Positions 1-7,864 of a stretch of DNA of 39,510 nucleotides are shown here, piece by piece. The notes under the pieces are model-generated. The model did not search any database. It saw nothing but the letters and a program-made list of their open reading frames with translations, and was not told where the DNA came from. This DNA is from an uncultured Eubacteriales bacterium (GTDB lineage: Bacteria > Bacillota > Clostridia > Oscillospirales > CAG-272), in the NCBI GenBank assembly GCA_934526185.1, contig CAKTAA010000012.1, forward strand, positions 1 through 39,510, read 5' to 3'. The translations under genes were made by a program, and so were the position numbers. Within the stretch, counting starts at the first letter, position 1. Each line of letters starts with the position of its first letter.

Positions 1-94
1 TTATTGAAAAATCCATTTTATTGCCAAAGCGGCACCGGAATATGGAATTGGAAAAAGCTATGACTATGTTGAAAAAATAGATTCTTACAATTAA
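1..94 (+). pseudogene. Possible C-terminal tail of a gene running in from the left
   Basis: A frame open from about position 8 to the TAA at 92-94 encodes a natural-looking tail (KIHFIAKAAPEYGIGKSYDY and a few more residues), but there is no start codon and a TGA precedes it in frame at 5-7. It is either the end of a frameshifted gene or chance. No family could be recognised. It fits the pattern of gene fragments that follows to the right. Confidence 0.25.
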
Positions 95-165
95 ATTGGA
101 AATAAAATATGACATACTGTTGTCGTGGTCAGTATGGCATTATATTGCAAAAAGGAGGATTTATC

Positions 166-618
166 ATGAAAAAATCAATATGCGGGATCAACTGCGAAAC
201 TTGTCCACAGAAGATCTCCTGCGGAGGCTGCGGAGAAACTGCCGGACATCCTTTTGGCAGTGAATGTATCATTGCAATTTGCTGTCAAAATAAAAGTCAA
301 GTATTCTGCAGCGAGTGTTCCCACTGTAAACTTAAGACGGAACTGATTGATGAGTTCAATTCACTCGGTATTGAAGACATGGAAAAAGTGACAGATTTGA
401 ATTCACTCCTCGGTTCATATATCAACCTTGAGTATACTCTCCCAAACGGACAAAAGATCAAATTTTTAGATGATACCAAAAGCTATTTGGGGAATCAAAT
501 CTGTAAAAAGAACAGTAACCGATGGTATGGTCTGGCAGCTGACGAAAACTACCTTCTGATCTGTGAATATGGTGAGAACGGAACCGATGCGGAAATTGTT
601 ATTTATAAAAAAAGGTAG
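166..618 (+). CDS. DUF3795 family cysteine-rich protein
   Basis: A 150-residue protein. The start is ATG 166 because an AAAGGAGG ribosome binding site lies at 151-158, seven bases upstream; the open frame further upstream has no such site. The N-terminal half is cysteine rich: CGINCETCPQ at about 5-14, CGGCGET-GHPFGSEC at about 18-33, CC at about 38-39, then CSECSHC. This is the signature of the DUF3795 family, thought to bind a metal, probably zinc. No biochemical function is established. The C-terminal half (about 60-150) is more polar and lacks a recognised motif. There is no signal peptide or membrane segment, so it should be cytosolic. A second, decayed copy of the same family lies 1 kb downstream, and a broken FMN reductase gene follows directly. 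Confidence 0.75.
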   Translation: MKKSICGINCETCPQKISCGGCGETAGHPFGSECIIAICCQNKSQVFCSECSHCKLKTELIDEFNSLGIEDMEKVTDLNSLLGSYINLEYTLPNGQKIKFLDDTKSYLGNQICKKNSNRWYGLAADENYLLICEYGENGTDAEIVIYKKR

Positions 619-625
619 ATTTGAG

Positions 626-895
626 TTGAAGATAGCTGTGCTTTTTGCATCTGACTGACACGGAGGCAAGCATGTAAAAATACGGAAAATGATTGCATCG
701 CTTGATGTTATTAACCTAATTGCAGTACCGATTTATTATCTGTATCCGTCGAAATTTATCGCGCGAATGGAAAAACTGCTGAATGCGTGTTGCAGAACGG
801 AAAACCGTGCTCCCAAAGACAAACCCACGGCGATATTTTTGTATTGCTCCGAAAAATTGCCGATGAATTTACGCTATAAATATGGTCCCTTCTAA
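626..895 (+). pseudogene. Broken flavodoxin-like NADPH-dependent FMN reductase
   Basis: Reading from TTG 626 gives KIAVLFASD, then an in-frame TGA at 656-658, then HGGKHVKIRKM, and in the same frame DVINLIAVPIYYLYPSKF and a sequence ending at the TAA at 893-895. The first segment looks like the first beta strand and phosphate loop of a flavodoxin-fold protein. The piece APIYYxxPSxF followed by a basic helix matches the second FMN-contacting loop of NADPH-dependent FMN reductases. The roughly 60-70 residues normally lying between these two parts are missing, and about 90 codons remain where the family has 170-200. Both the nonsense codon and the internal deletion mark it as dead. Family assignment is from motif reading only. 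Confidence 0.55.
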
Positions 896-958
896 GAAAA
901 GTGTTGCTAAATGATTATTAAAAAAACTTCATTGAAATAACGGAAATCCAAGCATAAG

Positions 959-993
959 AAAGGCTCCTGCCTGATATGGATGGAAGCCTTTTG
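959..993. terminator. Hairpin downstream of the small membrane protein gene
   Basis: AAAGGCTCC at 959-967 pairs with GGAAGCCTT at 982-990 with one bulge. On the - strand the stem is followed by a short T-rich stretch just after the gene ending at 1007, and on the + strand by TTTT. It could work in both directions. The T tract is short, so this is a moderate call. Confidence 0.4.
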
Positions 994-1006
994 CACCTGT
1001 TTATGT

Positions 1007-1318
1007 TTACTCTGTGGGCTTGCTGTCTGGCGGAACAACCAAGTTATCACGAAATCCTCTGATAACCTCAATTCCAAGTATGTATCCTCTGTATGAGGTA
1101 ACGCCTGGATTTTCTGCTTCTGGAATGAAGTTACCCTCAATATAAAAGGAATACCCAAGACCGGCATACTTACCAGAGCCACCATCGTCAGCTAACTCTG
1201 TACCAATGCAAAAGATTGGCTTGCTGTAATTATGTACCATTGTAAAATCAACTGCTCCAATGATTATCCAAAGCACAGCAACACAAATTATGCTTATAAG
1301 GATTTTCTTCTTTTTCAT
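1007..1318 (-). CDS. Small single-pass membrane protein, function unknown
   Basis: A 103-residue protein with a lysine-rich N-terminus (MKKKK) and one hydrophobic helix at about residues 6-24 (ILISIICVAVLWIIIGAVDF). This is either an uncleaved signal anchor or a signal peptide. The remaining 80 residues would lie outside the cell and include DDGGSGKYAGLGYSF and YIEGNFIPE, then a basic GFRDN segment. I recall similar short exported proteins annotated as hypothetical in clostridia and bacilli, without known function. The start is ATG 1318, with a GAAGGAAG ribosome binding site about eight bases upstream. It is transcribed opposite to its neighbours, ends in a possible hairpin terminator, and appears intact among broken genes. 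Confidence 0.65.
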   Translation of the reverse strand: MKKKKILISIICVAVLWIIIGAVDFTMVHNYSKPIFCIGTELADDGGSGKYAGLGYSFYIEGNFIPEAENPGVTSYRGYILGIEVIRGFRDNLVVPPDSKPTE

Positions 1319-1499
1319 GTGACCGACTTCCTTCGTTGTTATATGCTTCTATTTTTTTAGACGCTAAAAATCTTGAATTGTTTCAAATTTCTTACATCAT
1401 ACAATATTCTTGCGTTTTTTAATACCTTTTAACACCCCCAAACAGGTCATCTTGGCGTAATCGACGGAGTTGGAAACCAACAACACTTTTATACTTGAT

Positions 1500-1840
1500 G
1501 GTTTGCGGTTATCGCTGTGCAGAGAGAAGTTACCCCTATCTGAATGCAGCATTTTATGATGGCTTAATTGCAAAATACAATGGCAATGTTACTTACAGAA
1601 AGAAATCTTTATTAAATATGAAGCTCGAAACAAAAGCTGACTCACATCGCGGACTACACTGAACAGGCTGCAAATTACAAGGTTGCCTGCGGGTGTTGCG
1701 GCTGTATTGAAACAAATGGGCATCCCTTTCACGGCGAATGTTCTGTAGCAAAATGCTTTCAGGACAAAGGCGTTACCCATTGTAGGCAGTGTCCGGATAT
1801 TCCGGAAAATTGCGGAGAAGTAACTGTAAAGAGTGGATAA
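1500..1840 (+). pseudogene. Decayed second copy of a DUF3795 gene
   Basis: From about 1640 to the TAA at 1838-1840 one frame reads THIADYTEQAANYKVACGCC, then GCIETNGHPFHGEC, SVAKCFQDKG and CRQCPDIPENC. The CGCCGC / NGHPFHGEC / CRQC pattern is the same cysteine array as in the intact DUF3795 gene at 166-618, but the sequence is clearly diverged, so it is a separate family member rather than a recent duplicate. Upstream (about 1498-1660) the reading continues only in another frame (MVCGYRCAERSYPY onward), which ends at a TGA just before the good frame takes over. No single start-to-stop frame exists. A frameshift plus loss of the C-terminal domain is the simplest explanation. Confidence 0.55.
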
Positions 1841-1859
1841 AACGAATTTCATTTATGTG

Positions 1860-2240
1860 ACGATTGAAGCAAAACCACCTGCGGGAAGCTCCATGCATAT
1901 TCATATACCGACTCCGAACACAGCGACACCCCTTCCGGCGCGAGAATAGAGCAATGCAGAAGGGGGCTGAAAATGATACATAACTTTTCTGATTTTTGTG
2001 CCGCTTTACTTGGCTGCGGCGAGGATGCGCTTTACAAGATAAAACAGCTCGGCAGTTTTCATAGTTAAGATAATGTAAAAATTCGAGCGTACAATCGTTG
2101 AGCTGCAAATGCGTGTGTTCATCACTATGAGCGGCAGAGCACGGAAGACCAATAAATCCGGCATAGATTATGGCTGGAGCAGTATGGTTTTACCACAGTT
2201 GAAAATTTCTGAAAAAAGAGCGATAAGTTGTCCGAGCTTG
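1860..2240 (+). pseudogene. Unidentified gene fragments
   Basis: Short stretches look like former coding sequence in changing frames: one around 1890-2065 (HAYSYTDSEHSDTPSGARIE, then QCRRGLKMIHNFSDFCAALL, ending at a TAA) and another around 2185-2270 (YGFTTVENF, stop, KKSDKLSELDPNESYKRVC, then stop). Amino-acid usage is natural, but stops and frame changes interrupt each piece. I do not recognise the family. The last piece ends just before the VOC remnant, as if it were the end of the preceding gene. Confidence 0.3.
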
Positions 2241-2249
2241 ACCCGAACG

Positions 2250-2480
2250 AAAGCTATAAGCGTGTTTGTTAAAGGAGGCAAAGAAGCCTTAGAATTTTAC
2301 CGAAAGGCCTTTGATGCTGAAATATTGTGTACATAAGAGGATGAATGCAGTGGGGATATGCACCAAGTAATTGCCATATCTGAAATTACGGAAGTCGCCA
2401 TCCCCGGCAAAATTATGATGTTCTGCTTTCGTTTCGGAAAAGGCGGTTCGGACAAAGTGAAAAAGACATATAAAAGGTGA
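2250..2480 (+). pseudogene. Broken VOC / glyoxalase-like (PhnB type) gene
   Basis: One frame reads KAISVFVKGGKEALEFYRKA-FDAEILCT, hits a TAA at 2334-2336, and continues in the same frame through EDECSGDMHQVIAISE, PGKIMMFCFRFG and KVKKTYKR to a TGA at 2478-2480. The segment GGKEALEFYRKAFDAE is typical of the first beta-alpha unit of vicinal oxygen chelate proteins of the PhnB/3-demethylubiquinone type, where the fold starts with an F-x-G-N-x-EAL-x-FY motif. The rest corresponds to the middle of the domain. The C-terminal half is missing or scrambled. An AGGAGG lies just upstream at 2274-2279, but no proper start follows it. Clearly non-functional. Confidence 0.55.
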
Positions 2481-2787
2481 CGACTATTGAGTGAATCGGC
2501 ATCATTGGTATGTCAGATATATGAGAGAGGATAAGCGCTGCAAATTGATCAATGGAATCGTCGAATAAAAGAGGAAGTCGCATCGCTTACTATATGGACT
2601 GAACCGCTGATGCGTCCGACTTTGCGTGGTGCGTAGCTTCTCCAGTTGTCAAAAAGATATTCGGCAAGGCGTTTGAGCATGTTTGACGCAGCACTTTCAG
2701 ATTTGATAACCCCGGTAAAAGACATTGAGATATGTTAAAAAGCTGATTGAAATAAGAAAAGTTGGCATAAGTAAGGGAGTTCATAGG
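2481..2787 (+). other. Remnant DNA without an intact gene
   Basis: No complete reading frame is present. Short natural-looking peptides appear in + strand frames (for example ADASDFAWCVASPVVKKIFG around 2608-2670), but they are interrupted within a few dozen codons and no family is recognisable. Possibly the scrambled tail of the VOC gene or of a neighbouring gene. Confidence 0.3.
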
Positions 2788-3375
2788 ATGAGTATGGAAA
2801 TAAAAAAGCTAACCACCGAACTGACGGAGGATTACCTGCACTTTTTTGATGTCACACCACATTCAACAAACAAGGCTAAACACAGGTGCTACTGCGTTTG
2901 CTGTGCAGGTGAGGACTGCGACGGGCGAAATTTTTCGACGGCAGAAAAGCGGAGAAGCATCGCCGAGGAATATGTTAAAAACGGTGCGATGCAAGGTTAT
3001 CTTGCCTATTCTGACGGCAGAGTTGCCGGCTGGTGCAGCGCAAATACAAAATCCGAATGCTATGAGTGTATGTCCTGGAAAAGGTTTATGCAGACGGTAA
3101 AAAAGGACGAGCCGGATGTCAAGGTTAAATCAATCTTCTGCTTTACGGGCGATCCCGAAATGCGCGAAAAAGGAATCGCAGCGCAGCTTCTCCGCCGGGT
3201 TTGCGACGATGCGGCGACCGACGTCTTTGATTTCATTGAAGCCTACCAAAACAAAGAGTTTATCAATACGGCAGAGAATTTTATGGGAACGGCCGGTATA
3301 TACGAAAAGGCGGACTTTGAGCTATGTTATGAAGCCGGCAGCAAGCTTGTAGTGAGAAAAAAGCTGAAAGGATAA
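2788..3375 (+). CDS. GNAT family N-acetyltransferase
   Basis: A 195-residue protein. The start is ATG 2788 with an AAGGGAG ribosome binding site about ten bases upstream; a second ATG two codons later (2794) is also possible. The N-terminal third has a cysteine cluster, CYCVCC-GEDC at about 32-41. The central part has the GNAT core: LAYSDGRVAGWCSA (about 74-87), then a strand IFCFTGDPEMREKGIAAQLL, where R-x-K-G-I-A resembles the acetyl-CoA pyrophosphate-binding Q/RxxGxG/A loop. The C-terminus has GIYEKADFELCYEAG, a typical GNAT end. The substrate cannot be read from sequence. It is followed after five bases by the DUF1905 gene, so the two are probably co-transcribed. It is one of the few intact genes in this stretch. 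Confidence 0.75.
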   Translation: MSMEIKKLTTELTEDYLHFFDVTPHSTNKAKHRCYCVCCAGEDCDGRNFSTAEKRRSIAEEYVKNGAMQGYLAYSDGRVAGWCSANTKSECYECMSWKRFMQTVKKDEPDVKVKSIFCFTGDPEMREKGIAAQLLRRVCDDAATDVFDFIEAYQNKEFINTAENFMGTAGIYEKADFELCYEAGSKLVVRKKLKG

Positions 3376-3380
3376 CAAAA

Positions 3381-3833
3381 ATGAAATATGAATTTGACAG
3401 CGAAATCAAACAGCTTGAGGGAAAGATCAAGTGGAGTGTTTTTTACTTTCCGTATCCGGCGCTTGAAACGCTCGGCTCAAAGGGAAATATTTCTGTTCTG
3501 ATTACTGTTGACGGACACAGCTTTGATCATACCCTGCTTCCGTCGCGGAATGGGCATTATCTTGTCTATAATGAGTTTATCCGTCAAGCAGTCGGCAAGA
3601 AAACGGGCGACAGCGTTCATGTGACGCTCGAAAAGGACGAAAAGGAGCGTAAATATGTAGTTCCCGCGCATATAGAAAAAGCACTTGCGGACGCAGGTGT
3701 ATTGGAAGAATACCTTAAACAACCCGATTACCTTAAGCGTGAACAGGTGATCTTTGTTGAAATTGCGAAGAAGCAGGAAACGAAAGAAAACAGGCTGAAC
3801 AAGCTGATAAAAAAGTTGGTATTATATAAATGA
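3381..3833 (+). CDS. DUF1905 domain protein (YdeI/OmpD-associated type)
   Basis: A 150-residue protein. Residues about 1-95 form the DUF1905 small beta-barrel (YEFDSEIKQLEG, then WSVFYFPYPALETLGSKGN, then LPSRNGHYLVYNEFIRQAVGKKTGDSV). Residues 100-150 resemble the short helical tail seen in YdeI-type proteins (bacteriocin-protection/OmpD-associated domain), though the usual second domain is reduced. The molecular role of the family is not established. ATG 3381 lies five bases after the stop of the acetyltransferase gene, and AAAGGATAA at the end of that gene can serve as ribosome binding site, so translation is probably coupled. No membrane segment is visible. Confidence 0.6.
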   Translation: MKYEFDSEIKQLEGKIKWSVFYFPYPALETLGSKGNISVLITVDGHSFDHTLLPSRNGHYLVYNEFIRQAVGKKTGDSVHVTLEKDEKERKYVVPAHIEKALADAGVLEEYLKQPDYLKREQVIFVEIAKKQETKENRLNKLIKKLVLYK

Positions 3834-4538
3834 TTATTTTTCAAAAGCAAGTTTCGTCATAGCATATGATTACATAATGTCAACCTATAACTTTGAGGAC
3901 CTGTCAACGGACGTTTTTATGGATGTGCTTGCAAAATATCAGTACGATACAGGCTGATTCGGCGGGCTCGTATACGAATACGAGTATAACGGTCCAACGC
4001 TTCACAATACCGAATACGCGCTACGATATATCTTTTCCTCAAAGAAAAACCGTCAGCCGTGTATCCGGTTATTCAAAAGACGATGAAATATATTTTAGAA
4101 AGATACATTCCCGGACTTGGTTGTTGGGTTGAACTTTTGGAACCGGAGTCAATAATTTTTCGCATGTTCCGTGGTGGAGTTGTTGGGGCAAAGCAACAAC
4201 GAATATTGAGAACAAAGAAAGCATACAGCGCGAACAGTCGGGCGTCCTTTGACGAATTTGTCGCTCTGTAGAGTGAGCTTGTACCAAAGAGCTATATAAA
4301 GACATCATAAAATTTCCGACAGAGTAAATTCTGCGTTATTGCGATGTATTCAGCTGTGAAAGATTTATTTGATGAGTCGCTGTCCTCTATTTGATTCGAC
4401 AGATAAAAGAGGGCGGAACATGGCACTTAACATGGAGCTTTGGTGAGGAGAGACATTTCGAAAGCTGAAGCGTCAATAGGAAATGCACTTAACCATGCTC
4501 ATCTTGGCAGAACGTAATCGATTTGGGAGAATTGAGAG
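3834..4538 (+). pseudogene. Unidentified broken genes
   Basis: About 700 bases without an intact gene. From ATG 3877 one frame reads MSTYNFEDLSTDVFMDVLAK, then a TGA at 3955-3957, then FGGLVYEYEYNGPTLHNTEY in the same frame on to a TGA at 4084-4086. One nonsense codon therefore interrupts an otherwise natural 69-codon frame. A second piece (MKYILERYIPGLGCWVELLE onward, 4083-4271) and a third around 4400-4530 (GGTWHLTWSFGEETFRKLKR) are in other frames. None matches a family I recognise. They look like the decayed end of the accessory stretch before the intact winged-helix gene. Confidence 0.35.
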
Positions 4539-5585
4539 ATGAAAAATAAAATTCGTTCCCTCCGTATGGAGAGGCAATATCTATCCCGCACGGCAAATGA
4601 ATCAGAGTACAAACAGCTTTATCGTGATTTGCAGCCGGGACAGAACGTTTATTGGAACGGCTTCGGAGATCCGCCGTCGCTTAGCTTTCGTGCAAATTTC
4701 AATGATATAGAGTTCAACCGCTGCCGTCAGGCAAAGCGTGAACTGATAAAAGGACGGTTTGCTGGCGGAAACCTCGGCTGGATTGTGCCGGAAGATATAG
4801 AGCTGTTTGCGGCACTATATAGGAAGCCGCTCAAAAATCCTTCTGAAAAATACATGCGTATTTTAGGGCTGATTGAGCAGGATGGACCGCTGAATATTCA
4901 GCAGATGAAAGATGAAACAGGAATGCTTGTCAAAGAAATTACTCCTGTTCTTCATCGGCTGCAGGAGGCATTTTTGATTTATGAGGATCAGTATGACGGC
5001 GAGTGGGATCGCGGTTGGTACAGGTTTGCGGAAATTTTTCCTAACGCTGTTTTACAGAAATACACCCGTCACCAAGCGTTAAAAATTATATTGCAGCGTT
5101 TTTCATACCGCCATGTGCTATTCAATACGTCTATGGCCAAGTCTTTCTACAAACTGCCGGAAAAGGAAATCCAAGCGGCAGTAAGCGAGCTTGCTGACGA
5201 GGGAGTTATAACGGGAGCGGACGGCGGTTATATGCTGAAAAGCGATTTTGAACTTTTGCCTGCATATACCGCTAATCCGCTGAACATGGTTTTTGCCATT
5301 CACAGAAGTGACTTTTTGTATAAATCAGGCGAGTATTTTCTCAAAGAGTGGATAAAACCGTTTATAGAGAATCTCCCCTATGACCACGAGCCTTTGCAAT
5401 ATCTGTTAATCGATGGTGAGTTTCGCGGAGCATCTGTCGGACATTTCCGCAATGGGCCTTATGATTTGAATGATATCGTTTGTGATTTTCCCGATGCAGC
5501 AGCTCGGGAAGAAGAAATCCTTGAAGCTGTCAAAGCCGTTAACTTCGGAAATGCGCCGCAAAGGTTTATGGGCAAGAAACTTTGA
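4539..5585 (+). CDS. Winged-helix protein of the YcaQ/AlkZ-like family
   Basis: A 348-residue protein starting at ATG 4539, with a modest GGGAGA ribosome binding site about ten bases upstream. The N-terminal segment, RxERQYLSR-x-AN-x-SEYKQLYRDLQP and GDPPSLSFRANFND, then IKGRFAGGNLGWIVPEDIELFAALYRKPL, precedes a winged-helix region (about 105-165, EKYMRILGLIEQDGPLNIQQ followed by a second helix) and a second helical/winged region near 190-240. This layout resembles the HTH_42 superfamily, which includes E. coli YcaQ (AlkX) and Streptomyces AlkZ, glycosylases that unhook DNA crosslinks or bulky adducts. I could not assign the catalytic Q-x-Q/Q-x-D motif with certainty, so a DNA repair role is an inference from family. 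It stands alone. Confidence 0.6.
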   Translation: MKNKIRSLRMERQYLSRTANESEYKQLYRDLQPGQNVYWNGFGDPPSLSFRANFNDIEFNRCRQAKRELIKGRFAGGNLGWIVPEDIELFAALYRKPLKNPSEKYMRILGLIEQDGPLNIQQMKDETGMLVKEITPVLHRLQEAFLIYEDQYDGEWDRGWYRFAEIFPNAVLQKYTRHQALKIILQRFSYRHVLFNTSMAKSFYKLPEKEIQAAVSELADEGVITGADGGYMLKSDFELLPAYTANPLNMVFAIHRSDFLYKSGEYFLKEWIKPFIENLPYDHEPLQYLLIDGEFRGASVGHFRNGPYDLNDIVCDFPDAAAREEEILEAVKAVNFGNAPQRFMGKKL

Positions 5586-5743
5586 GTGAATCTGTCGTTC
5601 ACACGGGTGTAAAATAAGGTAAGCGAAACCGGAAAAACGATGCAGGAACAGTTTTGTTTTCAGCAAAGTTAATCCTTGGAAAAACTTTTATATTAAGAAA
5701 GGATAAAAGAATCTGGTCTGTATTTAAGGCTTAAAAAATATGC

Positions 5744-5772
5744 TTGCTTTTTATGCCGGGGCAGGATATAAT
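5744..5772 (+). promoter_or_regulatory. Sigma-A type promoter upstream of dut
   Basis: -35 box TTGCTT at 5744-5749, 17-base spacer, -10 box TATAAT at 5767-5772. Predicted start of transcription is about 5779, giving a leader of about 140 bases before the dut start codon. A terminator-like hairpin begins only 11 bases into this leader. Confidence 0.6.
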
Positions 5773-5789
5773 AAAAGAGATAAAAATTG

Positions 5790-5822
5790 GGCGCTTTCAC
5801 AGCTGTCAGCGCCGAATTTTTT
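5790..5822 (+). terminator. Terminator-like hairpin in the dut leader
   Basis: GGCGCT at 5790-5795 pairs with AGCGCC at 5808-5813; the loop contains ACAGCTGT, which can fold further. A run of six T begins at 5817, three bases after the stem. Its position just behind a strong promoter and ahead of dut suggests attenuation or a very short RNA, but no alternative antiterminator fold was identified. Confidence 0.45.
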
Positions 5823-5919
5823 AAGGCCGCATCCTGGGCGCGTTATGTCCAGAAGAATGAGCGGCGTGAAAATATTTGCAAACGCTGTAAATGGGCGAAG
5901 AAGAGGGAGGAGTATAAAT

Positions 5920-6423
5920 ATGAAACGGATAGCGGAATTTCAAAAGGTTTCCCGCGATAGATTCCTGCTGGACAGCAGAGAGTTGATAGAGGACGGCGGT
6001 GCCGCCTACGACATTCTGCGCATGCCCTGCCGCGCAACGAAAGGATCGGCCGGTTATGATTTTTATCTGCCTTTCGATTTAACACTACTGCCCTCTCAAA
6101 GCATAAAAGTGCCGACAGGCATCCGTGTGAGGATGAAGGAGGGGTGGGTGCTTCAGATATACCCGCGCAGCGGTCTCGGATTTAAATACCGTCTCCAGAT
6201 GGACAACACGGTGGGCATAGTTGATGCAGATTATTATGGAGCCGATAACGAGGGCCACATTTTTATCAAAATGACAAACGATACGCATGACGGAAAAACG
6301 CTGGTTCTTCACAGGGGTGATGCTTTTGCACAAGGAATTTTCATCGAATTTGGCATTACGGTGGATGATAATGCAGAGGGCCTGCGAACCGGCGGCTTAG
6401 GCAGCACGGGACGCAGTTTGTAA
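5920..6423 (+). CDS. dut: dUTP diphosphatase (dUTPase)
   Basis: A 167-residue trimeric-type dUTPase that hydrolyses dUTP to dUMP and pyrophosphate, keeping uracil out of DNA and supplying dUMP for thymidylate synthesis. The start is ATG 5920 with GGGAGGAG eight bases upstream; the frame is open further upstream, but that part has no coding character. The five motifs are visible in order: motif 1 SAGYDFY (about 45-51), motif 2 PRSGL (about 81-85), motif 3 GIVDADYYG with the catalytic Asp (about 97-105), motif 4 RGDAFAQGIF (about 133-142), and the C-terminal arm RTGGLGSTG (motif 5, about 156-164). Motif 5 usually reads RGxGGFGSTG, so the Phe that stacks on uracil is Leu here. It has its own promoter and leader hairpin. 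Confidence 0.88.
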   Translation: MKRIAEFQKVSRDRFLLDSRELIEDGGAAYDILRMPCRATKGSAGYDFYLPFDLTLLPSQSIKVPTGIRVRMKEGWVLQIYPRSGLGFKYRLQMDNTVGIVDADYYGADNEGHIFIKMTNDTHDGKTLVLHRGDAFAQGIFIEFGITVDDNAEGLRTGGLGSTGRSL

Positions 6424-6529
6424 ACTATTCCTGAAACGAGCGAAACAGGGAAAAGCGCAGACGCTTTGGTTCCTGTAAAAATAAAAGCGTAGCTGAAAAG
6501 CCCGGATACGCGGAAAGTGAAGTGCAGAA

Positions 6530-7864
6530 ATGAAACGAATGGTGAAGTGCCTGATTTGCGGAGCGGAATTCGAAGAGGGAGCCGATGTTTGTCCTGTATG
6601 TTTTGCCGGTCCGGAAAATTTTGTTGTGCTGGAATCGAACTCGGTATCAGATAGTAAAAGAAATACCGACGACATGTATTTGATTCTCGGCGGTGGAGCT
6701 GCCGGAATCAGCGCAGCCGAAGCCATACGAGAGCAGGATGAAACAGGTCGCATTGTTATACTTGAAGAGGAAGAAGAGCTGCCGTACCGCAGACCGGCGC
6801 TGACAAAGCAAATTCATGCACAGTGGAATCCGTCGGATATTGCGGTTTATCCGGAGGACTGGTACACGGAGAAAAATATTCAATTGCTCAGGGGAAAAAA
6901 GATTGTATCACTGGATACGGCGAAGCGGGAGGTCCGTCTGAGCTGCGGAACAGTGATTTCATATGATAAGTGTATCTATGCTTTGGGGGCAGAAAGTTTT
7001 GTTCCGCCGTTTAAGGGTAGCAAGCTTACGGGTGTCAGGCCCATCAGAACCGTCAGTGATATCCGGGCAATACAGCAGACAATCAATGATTCACAGAGAA
7101 AATGCGCTGTGATTATCGGCGGCGGCGTGCTGGGACTGGAGGCGGCGTGGAGCCTGCATCAGGCTGGAATGCGTGTTGTCGTTTTGGAGGCTGGCGAGAG
7201 GTTGATGGCTCGTCAATTGGATGAGAAGACAAGCAAAGAATTGGAGGCTGCTGCGGAATCGTCGGGAATTGATATTGTGACTGGCGTGACAATTGACGGA
7301 ATATTGGAACAAAACGGACAGGCGGGCGGAGTCAGGCTGGCAGACGGAAGGCAGTATGAGGCGGATTTGGTAGTACTTTCCTGCGGCATACGCTCCCGTA
7401 CTGCGATTGCGGAGGCAGCAGGAATTTCCGTAGGCCGCGCGGTCAAGGTAAACGAATATATGGAAACAAGCGCTGAAGGGATATATGCATGCGGTGACTG
7501 CGCTGAATGTGATGGACAGAACATTGCCTTATGGCAGGAGGCTGCCGATCAGGGACGGACGGCGGGAATCAATGCTGCGGGAGGCAGAACGGCTTTTCAA
7601 AAACAGGAGTATCCCGTATTCTTTCAGGGAATGAACACATCCCTGTATGCGATAGGATCCCCGTCTGAGGATCAAAGCGATGCTTTGGTGACCTTTGACT
7701 ATCCGAAAGAGAAGAAAAAGGAGACTTACTTTTTTCAAAATAAAGTTGTTACCGGTATTGCTGCATGGGGAGATATAGCGGCGGGCAAACTGGCTGATGT
7801 CTTACAGCAGAAAAAAACATTCGGAGAAATTTTAACAATGAAAACGAAAGAAAATGGTTCGTGA
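6530..7864 (+). CDS. Rubredoxin-like domain fused to FAD/NAD(P) oxidoreductase (NADH:rubredoxin reductase type)
   Basis: A 444-residue protein. Residues 7-24 form a small rubredoxin-like iron or zinc knuckle, CLIC-GAEFEEGADVC-PVC. A linker of about 25 residues leads to the FAD domain with LILGGGAAGISAAEAIR (about 51-67) and YRRPALTK. The NAD(P) domain follows with IIGGGVLGLEAAWSL (about 195-209), and the second FAD motif EGIYACGDCAEC at about 316-327. The order matches the NADH:rubredoxin / nitrite reductase large-subunit-like class II flavoproteins, which pass electrons from NAD(P)H to rubredoxin-type centres in oxygen or peroxide detoxification of anaerobes. Here donor and acceptor may be one chain. 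The start is ATG 6530; ATG 6539 is an alternative. Both have only weak ribosome binding sites. The gene follows dut by 106 bases and may share its transcript. Confidence 0.8.
   Translation: MKRMVKCLICGAEFEEGADVCPVCFAGPENFVVLESNSVSDSKRNTDDMYLILGGGAAGISAAEAIREQDETGRIVILEEEEELPYRRPALTKQIHAQWNPSDIAVYPEDWYTEKNIQLLRGKKIVSLDTAKREVRLSCGTVISYDKCIYALGAESFVPPFKGSKLTGVRPIRTVSDIRAIQQTINDSQRKCAVIIGGGVLGLEAAWSLHQAGMRVVVLEAGERLMARQLDEKTSKELEAAAESSGIDIVTGVTIDGILEQNGQAGGVRLADGRQYEADLVVLSCGIRSRTAIAEAAGISVGRAVKVNEYMETSAEGIYACGDCAECDGQNIALWQEAADQGRTAGINAAGGRTAFQKQEYPVFFQGMNTSLYAIGSPSEDQSDALVTFDYPKEKKKETYFFQNKVVTGIAAWGDIAAGKLADVLQQKKTFGEILTMKTKENGS

Noticed and set aside
5787..5960. Short + strand frame with a C-x2-C pair (ENICKRCKWAKKREE) overlapping the start of dut
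   Set aside because: Starts only at a TTG inside the leader hairpin without a ribosome binding site, and runs into dut out of frame. Probably chance.
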